Source: UBA822 sp965249775
GTDB taxonomy: Bacteria; Gemmatimonadota; Gemmatimonadetes; Longimicrobiales; Gaopeijiaceae
Assembly: GCA_965249775.1 (NCBI GenBank)
Contig: OZ252253.1
Location: 1,612,001-1,676,000, forward strand
Reading direction: 5' to 3'
Length of the DNA stretch: 64,000 nucleotides
Below are positions 57,176 to 64,000 of this stretch, one piece after another (position 1 is the first letter of the stretch; every line of letters starts with the position of its first letter). The notes below the pieces were generated by a model, which had not been told where the DNA came from, made no database searches, and was given only the letters and a program-made list of their open reading frames with translations. The translations under genes and the position numbers were made by a program.

Positions 57176-58657
57176 CTATCGTTGCTGCGAGACGGGCTCG
57201 ACCCCGGCGCGGGTCATGACCCCACGGATCGCCGCGGCCGTCGGCGCGGACTTGAGAATGTTCATCCCGACGTGGATGCCGCCCTCCACGATGTCGAGCG
57301 GCGTCCAGCCTCGGGCGTTCTCCTTGTTCCACACGTCGATGTCGGCGCCCGCCTCATAAAGAAACTCGACCACTGCGGGAAAATGCTTGTAGGCCGCGCC
57401 GTGCATGGCCGTCTCGCCGTTGTCGTCGACGGCGTTGAGGTCGCCACCCAGCTCGAGCGCGAGGGCGACCGCTTCCAACACTTCGGGCTCGGTCCCTGGA
57501 TCCTCGCCGGGCGAGGCCGTGCCGAGACCCGCCGCGACCATCAACGGCGTCGAGCTGTTGGTGTTTCCGATCAGAGGATCGGCGCCCAAGTCGACCAACA
57601 AGCGCATGTACTCGGCGTCGGCCGTCCTGGCGGCGAGGAGAAATGGCGTGCCTCCCATGAAGTTCAGCCGCGTAATACCGGCCGGCGGGCGCTGCGTCAC
57701 CAGGGCGTTCACGTCGGCGCCTTGAGCTACGAGCTTCCTGGCGAGCTCGAGGCTGCTCATATCGCCCGACCCGGCAGGGGCGGGGTTGTTGCTCCCGGCG
57801 ATCCCGGCTTTGCGGACCCAGGAGAGCTGATGCAGGGCCGTCCATCCGCGGGGGCCCGTGTTGGGATCGACTCCTCTATCGAGGAGCATGGCTGCCAACT
57901 CGTAGTGCGCGTTGGCCACGGCAATCAGAAAGATGTTGATGCCGGTCGGCGCCCTCTCCGCGCTGGTCCCGGCGTCGTCCCGTGGTCGCCGGTCCAACGG
58001 CAGCCCCTCGTTCAGATCCCCGCCGGCGTCGAGCAGCACCTCCACCACGTCGATATGGCCCTCCCGGGCGGCGAACAAGAGCGCCGAGTAACCTCCTAGC
58101 GAGCGGGCCTGGATGTCGGCGTCGTGGGTGATCAGCGTCGGGATGATGGCGGCGTGCCCCTCGGCGGCGGCCCACATCAGCGCGGTCTGACCGCGATAGT
58201 GCTCGACGGCGTTCACGTCGGCCCCGTGGTCGAGCAGAACCTCGACCGCTTCCAGCTTGCCGGTGCGCACGGCCGTCATCAACACCGTCTCGCCTTCACC
58301 CTGCACGGTGTTCGGATGTGCCCCGACCGCCAGCAGCAGCTCGATGAGGGCGGCGTTTCCACCGACTGCGGCGAGGGAGAGCGGCTGGACGCCGTAGCGG
58401 TTCTCGGCGGTCGCATCAGCGCCCGCATCCACGAGGATCTCGGCAATCGCCAGGTCGCTGCGGTACGCCGCCCAATGGAGCGGTGTCGTACCGTCCGCCT
58501 CGCCAGCACTCACGTCCGTGCCGGCCTGGATGAGCGCACGCACGGCCACCTGGTCTCCCGCTTTGACGGCGTCCGACAACTGCGCGCCGGCGGGCGCGGC
58601 TACGGCGACAGCCAGGACGAGGGCTAGGGTGCCTGCCCGAGTGAACGGTCCAGCCAC
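57176..58657 (-). CDS. Exported ankyrin-repeat protein
   Basis: A 493-residue protein from the GTG at 58657, 11 bp after the previous stop. Signal peptide (LALVLAVAVAAPAGAQ), then at least nine ankyrin repeats (DGTTPLHWAAYRSDLAIAEI, GETVLMTAVRTGKLEAVEVL, GYSALLFAAREGHIDVVEVL and others). It likely binds a partner in the periplasm. The combination with DUF1552 and DUF1592 genes is common in Acidobacteriota and Gemmatimonadota. Confidence 0.9.
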   Translation of the reverse strand: MAGPFTRAGTLALVLAVAVAAPAGAQLSDAVKAGDQVAVRALIQAGTDVSAGEADGTTPLHWAAYRSDLAIAEILVDAGADATAENRYGVQPLSLAAVGGNAALIELLLAVGAHPNTVQGEGETVLMTAVRTGKLEAVEVLLDHGADVNAVEHYRGQTALMWAAAEGHAAIIPTLITHDADIQARSLGGYSALLFAAREGHIDVVEVLLDAGGDLNEGLPLDRRPRDDAGTSAERAPTGINIFLIAVANAHYELAAMLLDRGVDPNTGPRGWTALHQLSWVRKAGIAGSNNPAPAGSGDMSSLELARKLVAQGADVNALVTQRPPAGITRLNFMGGTPFLLAARTADAEYMRLLVDLGADPLIGNTNSSTPLMVAAGLGTASPGEDPGTEPEVLEAVALALELGGDLNAVDDNGETAMHGAAYKHFPAVVEFLYEAGADIDVWNKENARGWTPLDIVEGGIHVGMNILKSAPTAAAIRGVMTRAGVEPVSQQR

Positions 58658-58667
58658 GACGTCCCCG

Positions 58668-60017
58668 TCAGAGCGACAGCGGCTCGAGCACCCCACCAGC
58701 CCGGCCCGTGCTGTCCACGAAGCTGTCCATTTCGACGCCCATGTGATCCAGGAACGTCAGGTGCATGTTCGCCAGCGGCGTGTGCTCGTCGAACACGACG
58801 TGCCGCCCGTCGTTCATGGAGCCTAGACCGCCCCTCGCCACGACGATCGGCAGGTTGGTGTGATTGTGGACGTCCGGGTTCCCCATGCCGCTACCCAGCA
58901 CATACGTGGTGTGGTCGAGCAGCGAGCCGTCGCCGTCCTCGGTGGTCCGAAGCTTCTCGAGCAGATACCCGAAGAGCGACACGTGGTACTCATTGATCTT
59001 GGCCAGCTTCTCGAGCTTCTCGGGGTCGTTCACGTGGTGCGAAATCGGGTGGTGCGGCTCGGGCACGCCGATGTGCGGATAGGTTCTGGTGCTTCCCTCT
59101 CGCGCCATCTGGAAGGTGATGACTCGGGTCAGATCCGCTTGCAGCGCGAGCACTTGCAGGTCGAACATCAGCTTGACGTGGTCTTCCCAGTCCTCGGGCA
59201 CGCTGGTCGGACGCTCCAGCGCCTGTAGTGGCGAAACGTCGGCCTGCTGCTCGGCCCGCTGAATGCGGCGCTCGACCTCCCTGACGGTCGTGAGATACTC
59301 CTCCATCCTCGTGCGGTCCCCGGGACCGAGCTCCCGCTGAAGGCTCGACAGGTCTCCCAGCACCCAGTCGAGGATGCTGGAATTCCTTCTCATTTCTGCG
59401 AGCCGTTGCTCGGGCGTGCCACCGTCACCGAACAGGCGCTCGAAGACGACACGTGGATCGGCTTCCATGGGAAGTGGCGTCGTGGGCGACGACCACGAGA
59501 GGCTGTTCATGTAAACGCACGCGAAACCGTTATCACAATTGCCGACTTGAGCGATCAGGTCCGTTCCGAGCTCGAGCGACGGGAGGGGCGTGTCATTGCC
59601 GATCTTCCGCGCGACGATCTGGTCGACGGTCGTGCCCAACTCGTAGTCGCTCCCCTCGGTGCGCTTCGCGCGGGCGCAGCTCAGGAACGCCGAGCCGGCC
59701 GTGGCATGGTTTCCGCCCGTGACCGCTGCGTTGTCGACCTCGAGGTTGGTGACCACGCTCAGGTGATCCATGTACGGCGTGAGCGACGAGAGCGAAGGCG
59801 TCAGCTCGGTCAGGCTCCCTTCAGTCTTGGGAGTCCACGGATCCGGGTTCATGCCCATCGGGATGTAGACGTACCCGAGGCGGCGCACGGGATCGGCTGC
59901 GGCGGCGGCCTGAGCCGACCAGGCCGGCAGCATGGAATCCAGCATGGGCAGCCCAACGGCGGCTCCCACACCACGCAGGAACGTCCGCCTCGGCATAGCC
60001 TTCTGGGTGAGGATCAT
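58668..60017 (-). CDS. DUF1552 protein, Tat-exported
   Basis: A 449-residue protein with a twin-arginine signal (MPRRTFLRGVGAAVGLPMLD). The mature part follows the DUF1552 family: YVYIPMGMNPDPWTPKTEGS, NHATAGSAFLSCARAKRTEG, HHPISHHVNDPEKLEKLAKI and GSGMGNPDVHNHTNLPIVVA. The family is always found beside DUF1592/DUF1585 cytochrome-like proteins. The reaction is unknown. The start overlaps the upstream gene by ATGA. Confidence 0.9.
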   Translation of the reverse strand: MILTQKAMPRRTFLRGVGAAVGLPMLDSMLPAWSAQAAAAADPVRRLGYVYIPMGMNPDPWTPKTEGSLTELTPSLSSLTPYMDHLSVVTNLEVDNAAVTGGNHATAGSAFLSCARAKRTEGSDYELGTTVDQIVARKIGNDTPLPSLELGTDLIAQVGNCDNGFACVYMNSLSWSSPTTPLPMEADPRVVFERLFGDGGTPEQRLAEMRRNSSILDWVLGDLSSLQRELGPGDRTRMEEYLTTVREVERRIQRAEQQADVSPLQALERPTSVPEDWEDHVKLMFDLQVLALQADLTRVITFQMAREGSTRTYPHIGVPEPHHPISHHVNDPEKLEKLAKINEYHVSLFGYLLEKLRTTEDGDGSLLDHTTYVLGSGMGNPDVHNHTNLPIVVARGGLGSMNDGRHVVFDEHTPLANMHLTFLDHMGVEMDSFVDSTGRAGGVLEPLSL

Positions 60018-62410
60018 AGCGACCTCCGCATCTGGAACGGGGAACTCTCCACAATAGCAAGAATGAGTGAAGAGAACGAGTAGTCGTCACGGGCGGCCGT
60101 CCGGACAATCTCCCGGACCGCCGGGGCATCGTGGTAATCGACACCACGGCCCAACCCGTAGGTAAGCAGTTTTTCAGTCATCCTCCCGACGAACACGTCC
60201 GGCCGCTCGAGGACGGCATCACGGAGTCCCGCGACGCCTTCGAAGGCCTCGGTGCCTGGCAGGCTACCGGATGCGTCAATGAGCGACCCATCCTCGCTGC
60301 GCTCACGCCAACGGCCGATGGCATCGAAGTTCTCCATCGCGAGCCCCGCCGGGTCCATGAGCTGGTGGCAGACGGCGCAGGCCGGGTTGACCCGGTGCTG
60401 AATCATCCGCTCCCGCATCGAAGCCGGCGCCTGCCCCGCGGGGGGCTCCTCCAGCTCCGGCACGTTGGCCGGCGGATCGCCCGGGGGCATGCCGAGAAGA
60501 TTGTCGAGGATCCACTTGCCCCGCAGCACCGGTGACGTGCGTGTCGCATAGGACGTGACGGTCAAGACGCTCCCGTGCCCGAGCAGGCCGGCGCGGGGGC
60601 TGTTCTCGGCCAGAGCCACTCTCCGGAAGCGATCACCGTACACGTTGGGCACACCATAGTGCTTGGCGAGCCGCTCGTTCAGGAACGTGTAATCGGCGTC
60701 GATCAGGTCGAGGACGCTGCGGTCCTCCCGATGGATGCTCTCGAACAGCAGCTCCGTCTCTCTCCTGAAGCCCTGCCGCAGGTTGTCGTCGAAGTCCGGG
60801 AACAGCCGCAGATTCGGCGTCACGGCGTCGAGATTCCGCAAATGGAGCCATTGTCCGGCGAAGTTGGTCGTCAGCGCCTCCGCACGCGGATCTGCCAGCA
60901 TACGCCGCACCTGAGCCTGCCGCACCGCCGGATCCGAGAGCTCTCCGCTGGCCGCCGCGGCGAGGAGCTCGTCGTCCGGGACGCTGCTCCACAGGAAGAA
61001 CGACAGCCGTGACGCAAGCTCGAAGTCACTGATCCGATACGCCGTCCGGGCCGCTGTTCCGTCCGGATCCCGCTCGATCCGGAACAGGAACTCGGTGCTC
61101 GTCAGCAGCGCACGCAGCGCCATCTCGATGCCCGCCTCGAACCCGCCGTCCGCGTAGGCATCCGCGTAGAACCTGAGCAGCACTTCGAGGTCCTGCTGCG
61201 TTACCGGCCGCCGGTAGGCGCGCTGCGCCAGCGTCGAGATGATCTCCCGCGCGCAGCCGGTCTCGTCCGCCGGCGTCGCCGGGAGGCACGTGAAGATGCG
61301 ATCCCGACTGGGTGTGTCGCCCGGCCCGAACTGCTCGAAGGGCCCGGCGACGGCGACCGAATACACCGCCGGCTGCTGGCGAGGGTGCCGGTCCATGTTG
61401 AAGTGCGCCTGGTAGGGCTGCCGGGTGGACTCGATCAGCGCCGCGCTCCTCCTCAGGAACGTGACACCCACCGTATGCGGACCCGATGTGACCGGAATCT
61501 GAACCTCCAGCCCAGCGTCGACTCCCTCATCCGCGTAATAGCCACCCAGCCGGTTCCGGTTCGGGATAATCGTGAAGAGCTCCAGCCGCTCGCCATCGAG
61601 CAGGATCTCCATCTCGTGTCGATCGGTCAGCCCCTCGACGTTTTCGTTGCGGTTGCGCGCCAGGCGCACCGTGATCGTGTACTGGCCATCGGTCGGGAAG
61701 TTGTGGCTGAACGTTGTGCCACCACGCGTGCCGAACGGGAGACCGTCCAAGTGATCTTCCTGCGTCAGGTCCACGGGCACCACGAGCACCTCGCTTCCCG
61801 GCGCCGGGACCAGACTGCCGACGGCCAGTCGGCTGGTCTTTTGGGCTGCCGACAGATACCGCTCCATCAAGGTCGGTGACAACCCGGCCAAGCTCACGTT
61901 GTCGAACCCGTAGCTCGCATCGTCGCGGGGGAGCAACGCGGTCACGTCGACGTCCAGTGCGAGCAGGTCGCGGATGGCGTTCCCGTATTCGGTGCGATTG
62001 AGCCGGCGGAAGGTGTCGGTCCGACCCGGATCGGGGCTGGCGGCGGCGACACGGTCGAGCGCCGTCTCCAGGTACGAGAGCATTATCGCGTAGTCGGGCT
62101 CGTCCGGCCTCGGCCTATCGGCCGGCGGCATGGCGCGCGCGCGCAGCTTCCGTACGGCCTTCTCCCAGATCTCGACGTTCTCACCCACGTTCCCGACGTC
62201 GATCGCGTCGAGCGCCAGGCCGGCGGTGAGGCGCTGTTCGTTGTGACAGCGGACGCAATACTGACCGATGAGGCCTGCGGTCTCGCTGGACTGAGCCGCC
62301 GAAATCACGGATGGCTGTTGGGCTTCGGCTGGCCCCGGATCTGTGGCAAACAGCGACAGGGCTACTAGCCCGGCCGCGCCGTACACCAGCCAAGGTCGCG
62401 TGCTCGTCAT
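60014..62410 (-). CDS. DUF1592-family cytochrome c-like protein
   Basis: A 798-residue exported protein. After the signal peptide, QYCVRCHNEQ is a haem c motif, with PSD-like RAMPPADRPRPDE. DUF1587 (FRRLNRTEYGNAIRDLLALD), a carbohydrate-binding-like PA14/DUF1595 region, DUF1592 (SRLSFFLWSSVPDDELLAAA), DUF1588 (GLLGHGSVLTVTSYATRTSP, containing VNPACAVCHQLMDPAG with a second CxxCH) and DUF1585 follow in the standard order. Probably an electron-transfer or oxidative enzyme of the periplasm; substrate unknown. Confidence 0.9.
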   Translation of the reverse strand: MTSTRPWLVYGAAGLVALSLFATDPGPAEAQQPSVISAAQSSETAGLIGQYCVRCHNEQRLTAGLALDAIDVGNVGENVEIWEKAVRKLRARAMPPADRPRPDEPDYAIMLSYLETALDRVAAASPDPGRTDTFRRLNRTEYGNAIRDLLALDVDVTALLPRDDASYGFDNVSLAGLSPTLMERYLSAAQKTSRLAVGSLVPAPGSEVLVVPVDLTQEDHLDGLPFGTRGGTTFSHNFPTDGQYTITVRLARNRNENVEGLTDRHEMEILLDGERLELFTIIPNRNRLGGYYADEGVDAGLEVQIPVTSGPHTVGVTFLRRSAALIESTRQPYQAHFNMDRHPRQQPAVYSVAVAGPFEQFGPGDTPSRDRIFTCLPATPADETGCAREIISTLAQRAYRRPVTQQDLEVLLRFYADAYADGGFEAGIEMALRALLTSTEFLFRIERDPDGTAARTAYRISDFELASRLSFFLWSSVPDDELLAAAASGELSDPAVRQAQVRRMLADPRAEALTTNFAGQWLHLRNLDAVTPNLRLFPDFDDNLRQGFRRETELLFESIHREDRSVLDLIDADYTFLNERLAKHYGVPNVYGDRFRRVALAENSPRAGLLGHGSVLTVTSYATRTSPVLRGKWILDNLLGMPPGDPPANVPELEEPPAGQAPASMRERMIQHRVNPACAVCHQLMDPAGLAMENFDAIGRWRERSEDGSLIDASGSLPGTEAFEGVAGLRDAVLERPDVFVGRMTEKLLTYGLGRGVDYHDAPAVREIVRTAARDDYSFSSLILAIVESSPFQMRRSL

Positions 62411-62617
62411 CCGACCTCCGAATCCTTGAGCCTTATCCGTCTGTTGCTATCCTACCCTCGTTGCGCTGGGGCGTCCAGCCCGATATAGGTCTCGGGGGGC
62501 AGTCTCTCCTCTACGATTGGCTTCGACCGAGGGTTCTTCCCGGAAACAGTGGCTTTTGAGCGGCTGTGTTCGGGACCTTCGCGGCCAATTCACGGATCTG
62601 CATTTGGATCGTCGCCG

Positions 62618-64000
62618 ATGAACGTCTCAACTCCAACCAATTCGGGACTTTGGGGCCTTTTTCTGGTCGCATCAGGCGGGACCTTGCTGGGCGCAGCGCT
62701 CCCGCTGACGGCCAGCGAGCTCTTGCCAGGGCTCGCGCTCCCTGTGGCGGCGCAGCAGAACGTGGCGGCCGAACCGGAGGAAGACAGAGACGGAGAGGCC
62801 CTCTTCGGGACCTACTGCGCCACATGTCACGGTGCAGCGGACAACGAGCGTGCGCCCTCTCCGGAAGCCCTCGGCGCTCTCTCTTCAGACTACATCGTGA
62901 TTGCCCTCACGAACGGGCCCATGAGGCTCGAAGGATCGCGCATAGGGGGATTGGAGCGGAGGGCCATCGCCGAGTTCCTGACCGGCCGGGACTCCGGCGG
63001 ACGCGTGGACGGCGTAGAGACGGGCTGGTGCGAGGTGCCCGTGCCCTTCGGAGATCCTTCGGCGGGCCCCTCCTGGACGACTTGGGGCGGGAACTACGGA
63101 AATAGCCGGTTTCAAACGGCCGAAGACGCTGGTCTCACCGCCCAGACCGTGCCAGGACTCACGCTTCGATGGGCGCTGGGATATCCCGACGCCACACACA
63201 GCTGGGCCCAGCCCACCGTAGCCGGGGGCCGCGTGTTCGTCGGAAGCCACGGTACGGTCTATTCCCTCGGTGCCGAGACGGGGTGCGTCCACTGGACCTT
63301 CGTCGCGGGGGGCGGCGTGCGTACCGCGATCGTCATCGCCCCGGCGCCCCAGGGCGAGGGCCACGCCGTCTACTTCGGAGACACCAACGCGACCGTTTAC
63401 GCGCTCGATCCCGAAACGGGCGAGGAGTTCTGGCGAAGCGGCCCCCTCGACGATCACGCCTTGGCACGGGTCACGGGCACGCCGGCGGTCCACGACAGTC
63501 GCATCTTCGTGCCGCTCTCTTCCTACGAGGAGGTGGGCACGGCAAGTCCCGACTACGAGTGCTGTACGTTCCGCGGAAGCGTCTTGGCCCTCGATACCCG
63601 GACCGGCGAGGTACTCTGGAAGACGTATACCGTGGATGAGCCACGCCGCCGGGGCGTGAGCACTGAGGGCGCCCCGCTCTGGGGGCCGTCGGGCGTCGGG
63701 ATTTGGGCGCCGCTGACGGTCGACCCCGCGCGGGGCGTGGTCTATGGCGCCACGGGCAACACGTTCAGCGAGCCCTCGGCACCTCTGGGTGACGCGGTCG
63801 TCGCCTTCGACATGGAAAGCGGTGAGATCCGCTGGGTCAATCAGGTGACCGCAGTCGACGTCTACATCGGCGGGTGTCAGCCGAATTCCACCAACCCCAA
63901 TTGTCCAGAAGAGCTGGGTCCGGACTTCGACTTCGGAAACGCGCCGATCCTGACCACGCGTCCGGACGGTAAGGAGGTGATCGTCATCGGGCAGAAGTCG
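62618..64000 (+). CDS. Cytochrome c-PQQ dehydrogenase (PVA dehydrogenase-like), 3' end outside
   Basis: From the ATG at 62618 an open frame of 461 codons reaches the window edge. A hydrophobic N-terminus ends near LPVAAQQ. A haem motif (FGTYCATCHGAADN) opens a small cytochrome c domain, followed by a PQQ-type beta-propeller (WTTWGGNYGNSRFQTAEDAG, VFVGSHGTVYSLGAETGCVH, VYALDPETGEEFW and further blades). The order cytochrome then propeller is that of polyvinyl-alcohol dehydrogenase-type quinoproteins. It would oxidise an alcohol substrate in the periplasm. It is divergent from the DUF1592 operon. Confidence 0.85.
   Translation, partial: MNVSTPTNSGLWGLFLVASGGTLLGAALPLTASELLPGLALPVAAQQNVAAEPEEDRDGEALFGTYCATCHGAADNERAPSPEALGALSSDYIVIALTNGPMRLEGSRIGGLERRAIAEFLTGRDSGGRVDGVETGWCEVPVPFGDPSAGPSWTTWGGNYGNSRFQTAEDAGLTAQTVPGLTLRWALGYPDATHSWAQPTVAGGRVFVGSHGTVYSLGAETGCVHWTFVAGGGVRTAIVIAPAPQGEGHAVYFGDTNATVYALDPETGEEFWRSGPLDDHALARVTGTPAVHDSRIFVPLSSYEEVGTASPDYECCTFRGSVLALDTRTGEVLWKTYTVDEPRRRGVSTEGAPLWGPSGVGIWAPLTVDPARGVVYGATGNTFSEPSAPLGDAVVAFDMESGEIRWVNQVTAVDVYIGGCQPNSTNPNCPEELGPDFDFGNAPILTTRPDGKEVIVIGQKS

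Overview
The window is a high-GC bacterial chromosome segment, most likely from Gemmatimonadota or a near relative. This taxonomic call is an inference from family content: a membrane-anchored SARP-like (BTAD) regulator, secreted proteins with two BIG2-type Ig domains, a DUF1592/DUF1552/ankyrin operon, and a cytochrome c-PQQ dehydrogenase. A roughly 44.6 kb lambdoid siphovirus prophage sits in the middle.

Left flank (1-6480): the start of a Phd-type antitoxin gene; a deletion-scarred SARP-like pseudogene; a HigA-like antitoxin with only the tail of its toxin; a Phd/ParE toxin-antitoxin pair whose toxin frame has lost its stop; two tandem secreted paralogs; and the 3' part of a repeat-rich lipoprotein gene. 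Right flank (51059-64000): the 5' part of that lipoprotein gene; an intact SARP-like regulator; a third secreted paralog; an operon of DUF1592, DUF1552 and ankyrin proteins; and a PQQ dehydrogenase running off the window.

Prophage (6474-51051, bounded by a 7-bp direct repeat CCCGGTG): it lies inside one of several 525-bp tandem repeats of the lipoprotein gene, and removing it rejoins the two halves in frame (1,201 codons plus stop). The left early operon (about 18312 to 6547, minus strand) holds Cro-like, small HTH, RecE/RecT-like, RuvC-like and excisionase genes, an initiator-like tRNA and an integrase. An IS630-type element splits the integrase just before its catalytic tyrosine. A CI/LexA-type repressor (18371, plus strand) is followed by same-strand cargo: a secreted amidohydrolase, a cytosine methyltransferase with a Bpu10I-like endonuclease, a second methyltransferase, a lipoprotein and an outer-membrane-like protein. 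Copies of the repressor gene's 3' end follow the first three cargo units. On the minus strand, late genes run from terminase (46068) through head and tail to lysis (26974). The replication genes lie at the right end (50796-48360), with an array of 7-, 33- and 11-bp repeats inside the initiator gene that looks like an origin.

The prophage looks trapped and decaying: the integrase is split, the tail terminator and tail tube genes are fused by an apparent deletion, a dcm gene is reduced to a remnant, and two genes carry single-base frameshifts. Some of the frameshifts may be sequencing errors. The cargo genes share the repressor's strand and appear intact except for the end of the endonuclease, so they may be what the host keeps.
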